The notes beneath the pieces are model-generated. The model saw only the letters and a program-made list of their open reading frames with translations, had not been told where the DNA came from and ran no database searches. Positions 1-11,689 of a stretch of DNA of 64,000 bases are shown one piece after another. Within the stretch, counting starts at the first letter, position 1. Each line of letters begins with the position of its first letter. Origin of the DNA: Podocnemis expansa (taxonomy: Eukaryota > Chordata > Testudines > Podocnemididae); NCBI GenBank assembly GCA_007922195.1, contig ML681990.1:41167771-41231770 (forward strand), read 5' to 3'. Made by a program: the position numbers and the translations under genes.

Positions 1-321
1 TATGAGGAAAGACTGAAAGCATTAGGCTGATTTAGTCTGCAGAAGAGAAGATTGAGGGGGGATTTGATAGCAACCTTCAACTACTTGAAGGGATGCTCCA
101 AGGAAGATGGAGCTCGACTGTTCTTGTTAGTAATGGAGGACAGAATGAGGAGCAATGGTCTCAAGTTGCGGTTAGGGAGGTCAAGGCTGGATATTAGAAA
201 AAACTTTTTTACTAGGAGAGTGGTGAAGCCTTGGAATGAGCTGCCAAGGGACGTGGTGAAATCTCCATCTTTAGAGGTGTTTAAGGCCCGGCTGGACAAA
301 ACCATGACTGGGATGGTTTAG
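1..321 (+). pseudogene. CR1 ORF2 C-terminal fragment
   Basis: Frame 1 reads the conserved C-terminal end of the CR1 endonuclease/reverse transcriptase polyprotein, beyond the RT domain: [14 protein letters not shown], then [18 protein letters not shown], then WNELPRDVV and the closing LEVFKARLD block. A stop (TGA, 28-30) interrupts the frame inside the segment that matches ELGLFSL-type residues in other CR1 copies, so an ATG at 52 is not a real start. The natural stop is at 319-321. The function of this C-terminal region in CR1 is not well defined. The copy is dead by truncation and by the stop. Confidence 0.9.
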
Positions 322-401
322 TGGGAGTGGTCCTGCCTCTGGCAGGGGGTAGGACTAGATGACCTATGAGGTCCCTTCCAACCCTATGATTCTATGATTC
401 T
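1..401 (+). mobile_element. CR1 LINE, 5'-truncated 3' end
   Basis: The segment carries the end of CR1 ORF2 followed by a short 3' UTR that contains the CR1-typical stretch on dropping of territory words 'gacctatgaggtcccttcca' (361-380) and ends in two copies of the octamer-like tail ATTCTATG/ATTCT (about 386-401). CR1 elements integrate by target-primed reverse transcription and are normally 5' truncated, which fits the copy running off the left edge of the window. Strand is clear from the coding direction and the tail. The same family recurs on the minus strand at 22294, 28134, 35591, 50455 and 55084. Confidence 0.93.
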
Positions 402-436
402 TGTTATCTTTGACATATTTAGAGGCCCCTCATAAT

Positions 437-904
437 GGGTATGTCTACACTTACAAGTTATTTTGAAATAAGGAAGCTTAATATGAAGTAATTTAATCCC
501 TGGCCAAAGAGGCATTTTATTATTTTGAATTAAGTGGTTCCTTAATTTGAAATAAGGAATCACTAATTCAATATAATAAAACCTCCTTTTACTTCGAAGT
601 ACACTTGCTTCAAAGTTATTAGTTCAAATTAAGCCATTTTAAGTGGCAGAATAGGCTTAATTCAAAGTAATTTCCCTATTCTTTTCCCTGCCTTCCCCTA
701 TTTCGAATTAGAGAGTCTAGTGAAGACTCTCTACTTCAAATTAATAGAACCCACTTTATTTTGAATTAGGGAGTCTTCACTGGACGCCTAATTTGAAATA
801 ATAACTTTTAAGTAGTGCTAATTTGAAATAACAACTTTTATTTAAATTCAAAGTAATTTCAAATTGACTAATTCAAATTAATTTTGTTAAGTGTAGACAT
901 AGCC
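437..904. mobile_element. Palindrome-rich miniature inverted-repeat element, AAATT/TTTCAAATT type
   Basis: The ends are inverted: GGGTATGTCTACAC at 437-450 and GTGTAGACATAGCC at 891-904. They are flanked by AAT on both sides (434-436, 905-907), a candidate 3-bp target duplication. The interior has no ORF and is filled with variants of the word ATTTCGAAAT / AATTTGAAATAA in both orientations plus an AGAGAGTCT...AGACTCTC hairpin near 708-731. 3-bp duplications and GG-starting ends are compatible with PIF/Harbinger-type transposition, but the superfamily is inference. Related elements: 2509, 32539, 33394, 39274, 54598. Confidence 0.8.
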
Positions 905-948
905 AATGTGAAGCCTTAAGCCATAGCTTACTTTGCTTGTGCCTAAAT

Positions 949-1159
949 CAGGGGCCTCAAACTCAAATCACCACAGGGGCCACATGAGGGCTTGCACAGG
1001 GCTGCATGAAGACTAATAAGTTAGCCTCAAGGGCCACAGCACTGAAACCTTTTCATAGAACGATGTTGCAAGTATTGGTAACAATAGTGTCATTGTGAGC
1101 CGCAGGGAATAGCTTTCAGGGCTGCATAAGGCCCACGGGCCACATGTTTGAGACCCCTG
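949..1159. mobile_element. Short non-autonomous hAT element (copy A)
   Basis: Terminal inverted repeats CAGGGGCCTCAAAC (949-962) and GTTTGAGACCCCTG (1146-1159) are bounded by a perfect 8-bp target duplication GCCTAAAT at 941-948 and 1160-1167. An 8-bp duplication and CAG-G start are the hallmark of hAT elements. The 211-bp interior has no coding capacity. A second copy of the same family lies at 26248-26455. Confidence 0.93.
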
Positions 1160-1563
1160 GCCTAAATTCAGCACTGTCTTTGAGCACTCTGTACTAACCA
1201 GAGTGGCTTAAAATTCTCCTAACATTGAGTGTTATAGCATTTTTCACTGACAATTTTATATGCAATGGAAAATAATACAAGAAATTTAACAAAACTGGTC
1301 ACCAAAATCTTTTAGCACACTATAGAGCCGGCTGAGATGGAAAAAATTCACTGAAATTTTAACAGGTTGAAAAATAGTAAAAAAAAAATTCAAAACATTC
1401 TCTGAATAATGTTTATGACTTGATTTGGTTTTTAACAGCTCTGATGGCATTAAGGTTCAATAAGTGACTTAAGAAAGGAGCATGAGTCTTCAATCTGAAT
1501 TTTTTTACTTGCCTTTCTTTATATTCAGAGGTAAACAATGTTTTAACTTCACTTGGTTTATAG

Positions 1564-1734
1564 TCTGGTGGCACTTTTAAAGACTAACAAATTTATTGCA
1601 TGAGCTTTCATGGGAAAAAAGTGGGATCTTCTCCCACAAAACTCATGCGATAAAGCAGTTTGTTAATCTTTAAAAGTACCACTAGATTACTTGTTTATTT
1701 TGCTGGACTAGACTAACATGACTGCCACTTTGGA
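1564..1734. mobile_element. Inverted Penelope-tail element
   Basis: The first arm (about 1565-1613, minus orientation) and second arm (about 1621-1734, plus orientation) are the same PLE 3' tail facing opposite ways: GGCACTTTTAAAGACTAACAA against TTGTTAATCTTTAAAAGTACC. The plus arm ends in the usual GCTGGACTAGACTAACATG terminus. Flanks ACTTGGTTTATAG (1551-1563) and ACTTTGTTTTTAG (1735-1747) match at 11 of 13 positions, a decayed target duplication. The copy therefore probably inserted already inverted, like the large element at 19270-21864. Confidence 0.82.
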
Positions 1735-1747
1735 ACTTTGTTTTTAG

Positions 1748-2508
1748 TGTTTTCTTTACCTCAATCTCTTCCCTCCCGCACTCCAGAAATATAGAAATCA
1801 AAAAGTATATTCAGAATCTACCTTAGAAACATAAGACATTTGATAAAATAAACTTGTATGAGTACATGTAACAAGGTTAGTTTTTACCAGTTTTTGTAAC
1901 TTTTGGCTTTTATTATTTTGTAATTGACTTTCACCAATTTTAAAAATAATTATTTACTTAGTAAATTTTAGAGAGTGTTGTTGGTGAAAGACAAGCCAGT
2001 GCCAAGAACTAGTACAGATCTATGTAGCACTTGAGTTCTGCTGAAGGAATGGTGCCACTGTCAAGGCCCTGCATAGGCCTGATTATCATCTGGGAATAAG
2101 AAGATAAATTTTAAAGAACAGACTAAATACTCAAAAAGTCAAAGCCTGATCTCCACTGCACAGATGTAATTCCAGAATAACTCCACTGAAGTTAATGGAG
2201 TTGGCTCAAATTTACCTCAGTGTTGCTGAGATCAGATTCTGGCCTACATTCATGAACAGAATGTGTAGGCACTTTAAAAAGAATGCCTCATTTCCTTGGC
2301 CTGCCTGTTACATCCTACCAGTGAATGGAAGGGAGTCATCATCATAAGACTAGTACTGACTGGCTTTTTAAAGTGGTCTGAAAATAAATGAATCAGTAGT
2401 CAGTTTTCAAACTTTAGTGGACCGCTTTTTTTAGATAAATTACACCAGAGCCCTCCACAAGAGGGGTTACAAGCATGCAAAATTTAATTCGAAAAATGAA
2501 GTCACAAT
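1748..2508. other. Intergenic; possible ancient SINE remnant
   Basis: No coding region is supported. About 2140-2245 contains the phrase 'ccactgaagttaatggagtt' followed by a GAGATCAGATTCTGG segment, which resembles very old SINE-like repeats common in amniote genomes. The exact family cannot be named without a library search. The remainder is AT-rich with no visible structure. Confidence 0.35.
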
Positions 2509-2948
2509 GGCTATGTCTACACTACAGGGCTCAGGTAAGTCAACTTAATAAGGTTTACTTAAAGTTGACCTTATTAAGCCAACTTAGTGAGGCCCCATTT
2601 GTTTAAGTCGACTTTATAAAAGTTGACTTAAGCCAGGGGACCCATTTAAAGTCAACTTCATAAAGTCGACTTTAAATGAGTACCCTTTCTTAAGTTGACT
2701 TTATAAATTCGACTTAAATGGCTCTAATGAACTAAGTCAACTTTATTAAGTCAAATTTAATGGCTACATTGTGTTAAGTCGACTTAAAATCAACTTAACC
2801 CTTAAAGTCAATTTTAAGGGCAGAAGTCACTAAGTCAACTTAAGCAAGCGCTTAAGTCGACTTATTGAACTCCAGATATTGCCAGGGAGTTGCTTAATTC
2901 AACTTAAGCCTGCTTAAGTTGACTGAAGTCTCCAGTGCAGACATAGCC
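2509..2948. mobile_element. Palindrome-rich miniature inverted-repeat element, AAGTCGACTT type
   Basis: Ends are GGCTATGTCTACACT (2509-2523) and AGTGCAGACATAGCC (2934-2948). The 440-bp interior is almost wholly made of the self-complementary word TTAAGTCGACTTAA and decayed forms (AAGTTGACTT, AAGTCAACTT), occurring every 15-30 bp, with GTCGAC (SalI site) at the centre. No ORF. No 3-bp duplication is visible here (AAT on the left, TTT on the right). Same family of ends as 437-904. Confidence 0.8.
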
Positions 2949-5900
2949 TTTCAGTTCCTGTTCATGAACACACACACAAATCAGAAACTCAGAAATCACA
3001 GCTTCTAGTTTACTGGTAGTGTATATAACTGACAAATAAGCACTGGAATGTGTAAACAAGTCACAACCAGCCTTGTGGACTTAAAATCCCCTAACTATTA
3101 TTACAGTAAGAGATGGGCATGAGCTGCAATATTCAGGTGGAGGTACAGCTATGGAGTCAGAGTGAGGGTAGCAGGCAGGGATGGAAGACACAGAAAATAA
3201 GAAAAGTTATGCTACTTACACCAGCTCCATTGCACTGAAATGCCTGACACCATATAGTCAAATGATAGAAGAGAAACCAGTGATTTATTTGTAGAGGAAA
3301 GACACAAAAATCATAAGTATGCACACACACACACAGACCCATCTCTTTTGTTCACTCTGACCATTTAACTTCCCAGCTAGCGGTGTATTTCTATCCCTTT
3401 ATCCATCTATTATATATAGTGCCTTGCATTATCATTGTCTAAATTGCTTCTGACATCGTCTTTCATTCCCATCAACATCTTCACAACTTTTGTGTGCCTT
3501 CTTTTTAAACAAGAACTAGGAAGAAAACCCCTGTTCCCTGCTGGTGCAGAGCTGAAATCCAGTCACAGCCACAACACTAGTTAGAATGAATAATATTCCA
3601 GTTCAGATGGCTTTTATGCACTTAGAGATTCTGGGTTGTTTATTGCTTTAAATCTATAAGAATTGTATAGAGCAGAAGCTCACACTAACAGAGGAGGGGG
3701 GAATTTAATCTTTCAAAGAAGCTAAACATTTAATTTTTGTAGCAATATTTTACATGACTACCAATCTTCAGCCACCTGTGAGCAGGAAGTAGACAGTTCT
3801 TGTGGCTGTAGTCAGCCCAAGGGTATTGCAGTGCTTAGTATTCAGTGCCCTGCGTGTGGTAAGGAGTTTAGATCAAGTTGTAACATTTGCTACCACAATC
3901 ATAAATATTCAACAGAAGGATTTTATTTTAGCCAAAGATGTAGAAATGGAAGAGTTCGGTACATGCTGTACTGAGGGAAAAAATCTAATCCATGCTTCTG
4001 TGGCCACAAAATTGTTCCTGTGGTAAAACTGGTGCAGTTCTACTGCACAAGGGAGGAAACTGGACTGCATGGAGAACATTGCACTCAGTAATATGGGACA
4101 AAAACATGTGGGGCACAACCAGGCCCTGAGAAGGGCAGGCCCAGAGAATCTATGATTTTTCAGGTCCTTCGGCCCTCCCCTCCAATGGAGGGGGCATGAT
4201 AATAGGCATGGAGGCTGCTCCAGCCAAATGTCTGAAATGTATTCCCTGGGGATGTGCTGTAGCCTTTAGGGGAAGGATTCCGTCTCCTCTGTCCATCTCC
4301 TCTGCCCAGCCCAGTTACTTTGGGCACTGAGGGGAAGAGTGGATTTGAGCCAAGTTGTCCATGCCACCCAAATGGCACAAGATGGCACATATTTTTGTGT
4401 TTTGGTTGCATATACATGTAATGCTTCTTTAAAGTTTGCATTAGTGGAGGGAACTGTAAAAGGGCTTGCCCATCTTGTAGACTCTGTGCCCTTCCTTCAT
4501 GTAAACTGGAGAAGTGGGGCCAGAGATTCTCCAAAGAGAATTTTGCCCTGTGAACAGTTAGATATTTCAACCTGTAAGATATTTCAAATGACTTGCTATT
4601 AGCAGATACTTAATCTTCCAGGTGTGCACCAATGATAAAGATCAAATACTAGTTAAGCAGAATTCTGTGTCACAGACACTTTTATAACAAGAAGAAAATA
4701 ATGCCATGGGATGCTGAAAATTAAACCAGCTTGGATGCTGTCAGTCACATGCCCCATCACTGCCAATATTCCATCTGGAGAGTCTTGTTTGCAGCATCCT
4801 TCTTGGCTTTCTAGAGGTGGGATTTCCCAGTGTTTTTGCCCACTCTGCAGTCTAACTTATTTTAACCAGTCTGATTATCAGAGAGTGCAGTTTACAATAA
4901 TAGTGAGACAGCAGTTAACCCCATTTGGCAAGTCTGTAGGTAGTCTAAAGACAAGCTTCACTGGGACAGAGCAGACATTGAAACAGACCTCCCTTGTTTG
5001 GTGAGGATGAAATAGAATTGTTAGTTAAAGTACCTTTTGTTGAAGCCTGAATGCTGTAGCTTGGGGTGGGATTCAGAAAACACATTAGGAGTCATTAAAG
5101 GGTCAACAATTCCCTTTCAAGTTATTAAAGTAACTCATGCTACTTATGGAGACTTTTTTTTTTTTTGCCAGCTTCATGAACTATATTCAGTTCACTTGAA
5201 GGGTGAAATGAAGCAGGATTCTATTCAAGGAATAAAGAGGAAGACTTTAACACCAGAAATGGGTTCCTGTCCAGGAGGCGAAAGGAAAAACCCACCCTAG
5301 GGCAATCCTTCAATTCTTAAAGATTAAAAATAATGGTGCAGTAAGCAACTCACTTGAGTTGTTGTGGACAATGATTAATGTGCTTTAACCTTTGCATCCC
5401 AAGCCTTAAAAGCTGATCCTATGGATTTATTTCCTTTTCAAAAAGATTGGTGCCTCCTCCTTTAAAAAAACAAACAAACAAACAGTATTTATTCTAAATA
5501 GTTTCTAAATAGTGAACCAGACTTATTATCATCCCTCCATTCACATTTATTAGCTAGTTATACAGGGATGGATCTTTGTGAACAAAGTTAGAGAGAATGG
5601 AGTCAGGACTTGCTAGACAATTTAGAGTATCTACTCAAGACAAAAAGCAAGCTTCTTCCATCTGTGTGGAATTTTTAACGCATGCAAAATGGAGGAGTTT
5701 TGTAGTTGCTTCTGTTTAACAACAAAAGGTGCTTTTATTTCTGTGAAAGGGTTCTTTTTATTTTGAGTGGGAACAGATAAGGATAAAACAGCACAGATTT
5801 ATACTGAGCTGCTCTCACAGGCTGTTTCACTTGGGGTATGAGACAACCGCTTATTAACCTCAATGGGAGTTTTGTCTGAGTTGCTTTCAAACACTACTTC

Positions 5901-8900
5901 ATATATAGGCCCTGATTTTTTTGCTCCCCTTCCCTTTTGAGAGATCGTGTGTTCCAAAAGGCAGCAGAAATGGTGTGATAGGCTCACTCAGGAAAGATGT
6001 GCACCTTCTCAGCGCTGAGTTCCATGGGGCCTCCTCCAGAGTGGAATGGACAAGATTTTTCAAGGGAAAGAGCAAAGGTTGGTGCAGTAGCAGTAAAAAC
6101 ACTGCTGTGCAGAAGTCCAGCTCTCTTGGGGATCTGTGGCATAAGGCAGGATATTTTATCGCTTCTAAAACCTCTGTTTAAAGCTCATTTATTCTAGTTT
6201 TGCACAAGTGGATGGTATTTGGCTCACAGGGCAATACTGGTTTTTAACAGGTATTTTGTGTCTCTTTATGCTACATTAAAGGAGACAGTTCCAAATGTAC
6301 CTGTGATATACCAAACCATGGTGGATGCTCCATCAGTGGTAATTTTAAAATCAGCATTGAGTGTTTCTTTTCTAAAAGATAAGCTGTCATTTAAAGAGAA
6401 GCTCCTTTCAGAGAAGTTCTATGGCCTGGAGGGCAGATTGCATTCTCACAGCAATCCCTCTCTAGGCCTTAGAATCTATGAATCTATGGTCCTTGCCTAG
6501 TCCGCCAAACCATGCAGCTGTCTCTGCCCTACCATTGGAATAAGTCCGTATACACTTGCTTGTGTTTATAGACCCACTACTCAGATGTGCCATAGGTCTG
6601 CTTGATGCAGCTAAGGAGAAATGGAAGCTGTTCTAAGTGAAATGGGTCTGTAGTGATCCCATAGAAGACATTATTCTGGCCTGCGATTTTCAGAAGGCAA
6701 TACACTCTGCTCACAGCCCCTTTCACCTCCAGCATGGCCCCTGAGCTGGGAACTTTTGTGGGAATGACATAGATCTGAGGAATGCCTTGACCCTTTGTAC
6801 CAATGAAATGGTGCTAAGGGGTTTCAGAATGGGATAGGATCTGCTCCGTAATCATATTCTAGGATTGTAAACTTTTTGGACAAGGACTGCACAGGGGTGC
6901 TGGAACCTTTGTAGAAGAAGAAACTTGGAAGGGGGCAAGGCCAAAGTGGCGAGGAAATTACAGTATTGTTTAACTTCCTACAGAGTGCAATGGTAACATA
7001 AATAATCAGAATACAAATGTAGCCACATTATAACATTTAAGGTAAAATTATAACATAAACAAATGAAAAAAAACCAGCCTTTGTTCTAAACATCAAAATT
7101 TTATTTTTGCACTTCATGTATTGAGCTTCACTTGCATTTATCATGTTACTGCATATTTTCCTTTAGTAATACTGCACTATTCTCATTTCCTTATTGAAAT
7201 GTAACTTGGAATTCTGTAACATTGCAGTCAAATCCTTCTTGTTTATATAGAAGGCATATTTTAACTATTGTAATCCTACATCGTAAATCTCCTTGGAAAA
7301 GGGTATCAGCAAAATTAATAATAACAACAAATAACTCTGAAGGAGGTAAATGTATCCTCATTTAAAAGCTACCATATCAAATTATTTTTCCAGTATTTTA
7401 TTTTAAAAAGCAAATAAAATCAAACATATATTTTTATAATTTTAGAAATCCTAACAAACACCATTAACTGACTGTGGCAGATAGAAGCAATATAATATCT
7501 GTTAAGCAAAAATGTAAATTTAATGCCATTTTGATTGTGTAGTTACACCTTTATCTAAGATTGCAGTGGATATCTAGGAATGCATCTGATCTAATATAGT
7601 ACATCCTCACCTTTAAAAATATAATCACATTTTTCCCACATGACATGTTTCCTTTTTCAAAAAGGTGGGGGGCAGGTCCTTTTGTCCCCTAGTTCTGACA
7701 CCAATGAAACTGGGTCTTTCTGTGTGTTTGGACAGCAGTAGCATGGTGTGAAAATGACTGGAATATGTATTATAGTACATTGTTGCTACACACTACACAC
7801 AACACATCTCCCACTAACACTTTATGTATATCTGCCACCAGGTGCAAATGTATTGTTGCTCCAGTGACCACCAGCTCTGGATTTAACCCTTAAACTCATT
7901 AAAACAGTACAAAATCCCTGAGTCACATATTACTCTTGCTTAGATCCCTTCAAGCCCACTAAAGTCAGTGGCATTGAAAGGGTATGCATCAGTACAGAAA
8001 GTGGGTCAAAATTGCAGCAGATTCTTATTCAAAAATTTATGTTTAAACTAATTAGTTAGTAGTTTGCTTTGCAAATGAACTTCGGTGAGTATTAACTAGA
8101 GCTTTTCTTTGTCCAATTTTGACATTTTAAGAAATAAAAGCCACTTATTACAATTCAAACAAAGTATAGTCACATGCCACTGATAAATCTGCTAAATGCA
8201 ATGTAGTGTCTTAGTTAAGTCTAGGTACAGCATGTTTTCTAGACTGTATGGTACTTAACAAAATGAATAATTTGCCAGCAGTCATTCTGAATGGATTGCA
8301 TGTTATGTAGCCTAAATCTTACAGAAAGCTCCATGCAGTCTGCTCAGTATAGCCAGAGCTTATTCTTCACCATGATTCCACAATTTGCAGAGTCCTCTCT
8401 CCCCAGCAGAACCATTCTCGGTGCAACTTCAGCCTACAAAGCATATTTCCCTTTGTGTCCTAACACATGCTGTGCTTTCCAGCATTACTAAAGACTACAC
8501 ATTGCCCACTTCACACTACCTTTATTAGGCCCAGTCTACAACATACTGTGTGGCAGTGGCACAGCTGTGCTGATACAGCTGTGCCATGGGTAGAATGTTC
8601 TGTGGCAATGGAAAGTGCTCTCTCATTGACTTAAAAAAAAAAAAAAAAAAACCAGCCTAGCAAAAAGCATATGTTCTATTGGCTAGAGAAGCTCTTAGTG
8701 CTTATGTTCATGTAATTTGTGTCACTCAGGGGTCGCACATTCACCCCCTTGAGCAACATTCAAGTCCTTTCTCCCCCCTTTAGTAGAGGAAGAAATTGAA
8801 CCTGGATCAATCAGTTTCTAAGAGAGCCCACTGATCCACTAGGCTAATAGTTATAAGATTGTCATCAGTCCTGCCTCTGGCAGCCAGTTTGTGTGGCAGG

Positions 8901-8925
8901 AGTTAGGTCTCGCCTCATTTCCGCA
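2949..8925. other. AT-rich intergenic sequence, no gene recognised
   Basis: Nearly 6 kb without any recognisable coding similarity in either strand. Open frames here are short (under about 140 codons), lack family motifs and overlap each other, as expected by chance. Minor features are a short CA run near 3326-3339, T/A homopolymers near 5155 and 8632-8651, an AAAC run near 5467-5483, and a possible CR1-tail-like GAATCTATGAATCTATGG near 6472-6489. No splice-flanked exon could be argued from sequence alone. Confidence 0.6.
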
Positions 8926-9691
8926 TGTAACCCCCCTGTGGTTTTAAGGAGCGTGGTCCCTTTAAATTTTTGCCCTGTGAGAGAGATTGTGGAGCTGAGG
9001 AGGGGGCTGGAGCTGCAGCCAGGGGCCTGGGAAGGAGGAAGAGGGAGAGAGGCCCTGCCTGAAGCCAGGGAAGACAGAGCAGCTGACCTGGGATGCCAGG
9101 CCAACACCCACAGAAGGACACTGTGCTGGGGAGAGTCGCCCAAGGACAGAGCAGCATCCGGTGACTGGCCATCTGGAGCTGTGGTGCCATGAGTACAGCA
9201 CCTGGGACTCAGGGGGGAGGTTGTAGTTAGTTAAATGGGGAGGGGGCCGCTCTGGGTTCGCAGAGAGCGGCAGAAGAGGCATCAGAGGGTTTTCTTTTGC
9301 TGGGAAAGAGCTGGTGCCGAAGACTAGGAGTTGCTGGACTGAACTCTGGATTGAAACTGTGCTGGGACTCCTGAACTCATGGTGCAGAAGCAGAGCTCAC
9401 TTCTGCCTCCAGCCTGCTCCATTGTTGGGCCTTGCAGGGCCCTGTGTTAGCTGTTACTCTGTGTTACTGCTGCCCCATCTCCCCTGTTGGTTTCCCCTTT
9501 GCGCCTCTGTAAATAAACCTTCTCCATTCCCATAATCCCTGCGCTATCCCAGTGTGTGTGTGGTCACTCTGGGGGTTTGGAACAGGTGCCCCTGGGGCAA
9601 AGGGGCTCTCCTTGCTGTGTTCCCATGCACACCCTTTCTCTGGTCAGAGCTGCCTGCAAGGCAGACTCAATCTGGCCATGTGGGTGTTGCA
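8926..9691 (+). repeat. 5' LTR of Gypsy element
   Basis: Begins TGTAACCCCCCTGTGG and ends GGGTGTTGCA, the TG...CA form of an LTR. It repeats at 14159-14922 with the same length within 2 bp. A polyadenylation signal AATAAA is at 9512-9517, downstream of a C/T-rich stretch. The U3/R/U5 limits and the promoter cannot be fixed from sequence alone. The last bases differ from the 3' LTR (TTGCA versus TTACA). Confidence 0.95.
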
Positions 9692-9693
9692 CT

Positions 9694-9711
9694 TGGTGGC
9701 CCGAACGGGGA
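9694..9711 (+). promoter_or_regulatory. Candidate tRNA primer-binding site
   Basis: TGGTGGCCCGAACGGGGA lies two bases after the 5' LTR. It starts with TGG, complementary to the CCA end of a tRNA, at the position where minus-strand priming occurs. I could not match the remaining bases to one tRNA with certainty. Confidence 0.75.
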
Positions 9712-9802
9712 ACTCTTGCAGACACAAAGCTCTATGTCACAAACTCTGGGTGCTCCTTCACAGTGAAAAGAGACCACCTGCTGAAAGAAAAAGAAAAGGG
9801 GA

Positions 9803-11062
9803 ATGGAGAGAGAATTACTAGAAGACCTTTGCCGAGGGGCACAGATCTCAGTAGCCCAGGCTGTGCTGGTGGCCGGGTTCCCAGAAGAGATGGAACCTAA
9901 TGAAATTGAGGAGAGCCTAGATGCAGTAGGAATACTGGGGAGAGTGAAGGTTCACACTCGTATTTACAGTCATGAATTGAAGGGCGTGATAACACCATGT
10001 ACTCATTCCAAACAAGCAGATCCTGATAAAGTACCCAAAGAAGTGCAAGTGGGAGGTACCCCCTCGACAATTCTGGGGCCAAGACAGCTTGCACACCTGT
10101 GTTACTGGAGGTGGACTCATTAGCTCAGAAGCTACAGAGTCTGATGGCAAATGAGAAGCGGACACAAGAGGAATTAATATTGGCATTAGGAGGGACTCCA
10201 ACACCTGCAGCACCCAACCCAGTGGAGTGGGCAAAAGAGTTGGGGAATGCCCTCAGAGATGTGTTGAAGCCAGTACCTGAAAATGCACCATACAGGCGGT
10301 TACCTTGTTTCTCTGGAGTCATACCTGTACCCTCAGGGGAAGATGATTATGAGACCTGGAGGGAATCTTCGGTGCCCCTTGTCCAAGAGTGGCAATGCTC
10401 TGATGCTGAAAAGCAGAAACGGGTGCTTGAGAGTCTGAGGGCACCTGCTATGCGGACTGTCCAAACCCTGAAAGACTCCCAACCAGCTGCCACAGTGCAC
10501 GACTATTCAGCTGCTCTTGAGAGTGTCTACGGCACAATGGATAGTGGCGAAGACCTGTATTATTGGTTTCATCACACCTAGCAAGGGTCTCATGAGAGGT
10601 TGTCAGATTTCTTCAGGAGGCTGGAGGATTTACTGCAGCAGGTAGTGCAGAAGGGAGGAATTCCCACTAAGCACATTGATTCTGCTAGGTTAGATCAGAT
10701 CCTTCGGGAACCCAACAAGATGTGTTGATGCTGTGGCGATTACAGCTGAGGGAGCGGATCCAAAACCCACCTCCATTCCACAATCTCATTCAAGAAATAC
10801 ATGAAGAAGAGGAGCGATTTATGCAGGCAGATACCGTGGCACTGCCAAGGAAGGTAGGGAGTTACACCACCACAGTGCATGGAGTAACAGAGGATGCCCC
10901 ATCAGTAGCAGCAGCCCTGAGAGATTTGACCCAAGAAGTGGCCATGCTGAAGACTTATGCTGCACCATCTGAAAAAAGGACAAAATAACCAGAGGGGTGA
11001 TAGCCCAAAAAAAAGGGTTCTGTTATAACTGTGGGAGAGATGGACACTATGCATTGGAGTGC
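9803..11062 (+). pseudogene. gag of Gypsy element, PNMA-like
   Basis: The ATG at 9803 opens a frame (to 10123) whose start, MERELLEDLCRG followed by a VAGFPEEMEPNEIEESL segment, resembles the N-terminal domain of vertebrate PNMA (paraneoplastic Ma antigen) proteins. PNMA genes are known to derive from Gypsy gag. The capsid-like part follows in another frame (10099-10578) with a FSGV..PSGEDDYETW segment and an EWQCSDAEKQKRVLESLRAPA helix that also match PNMA capsid. A TAG at 10579-10581 and a frameshift near 10715 break it. The frame continues at about 10722-10985, and a CCHC zinc knuckle (CYNCGRDGHYALEC, 11021-11062) sits in yet another frame. Normal role: form the particle and bind RNA. Confidence 0.88.
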
Positions 11063-11224
11063 CAGAACAGGACAGACCATGCAAGGGTATGTCAGAGACT
11101 TCGGGAAAGCCGTAGGAGGTTTCAGGGAAATGCCAACGGGGCTTGGAGAAGGAGCGATCCAAGGCCCTGAAATTCCAAGGCTCCCCCAAAAAGAACACAG
11201 ATCAGGGTTACCCTAATGAGTTAA

Positions 11225-11610
11225 TAGGGCCCCAAGCTGTCATGCCCATCCATATAGAGGGATTTTGTGTGAGGCATTGCTGGATAGTGGATCACAGGTC
11301 ACCATACTTTATGAATCTTACTATCGAGAACACCTGCAGCATTTGCCCCTGCATTCCCTGTCCGGTTTGACAGTCTGGGGAATTGGTGGTGACTCATGCC
11401 CCTATCTGGGGTATATCCTGTTAAAGGTCCAATTTCCAAAGGATGTTGCTGGGACAACCCAGGAAATAGAAACATTGGCATTGATCTGCCCAGATCCAAA
11501 GGGAAGAGAATATGCACCTTTAATCCTAGGGACAAATGCAAACCTGTTTCAAAGATTAGCACAGAAGTGTCAAGAGATGGCGGGGAATAACTATCTGCAG
11601 GAGCTACCAA
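11225..11610 (+). pseudogene. Retropepsin-like aspartic protease of Gypsy element
   Basis: The frame open from 11265 contains the aspartic-protease active site LLDSGSQ, with the catalytic D codon at 11283-11285, and a downstream LILGTNANLF segment (about 11521-11550) matching the ILGxD/N-type second conserved block of retroviral-type proteases. These enzymes act as homodimers to cleave Gag and Gag-Pol. The upstream part of the domain, with PIHIEG, lies in another frame, so a frameshift precedes the active site. The protease frame runs straight into RT, as usual for Gypsy pol. Confidence 0.8.
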
Positions 11611-11689
11611 TGCATGCTTTATGTAAAGCTGCATACCAGCGAGTGGGGCGCCCTACATCCCAAGAGGAGACCAAGGCTAAGCCTTTTGG

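Noticed and set aside
52..321. Complete small host gene of 89 codons
   Set aside because: It is the CR1 ORF2 C-terminus, and the frame extends upstream through a stop.
1564..1734. tRNA-derived SINE
   Set aside because: No A-box/B-box or tRNA-like head is visible. The sequence equals the PLE tail.
2509..2948. Regularly spaced palindromes as a CRISPR-like array
   Set aside because: There are no constant repeats with unique spacers. The words are decayed palindromes inside an inverted-repeat element of a vertebrate genome.
4160..4570. 136-codon minus-strand frame as a host exon
   Set aside because: No recognisable domain, no conserved flanking signals that I can defend, and a comparable open frame on the opposite strand.
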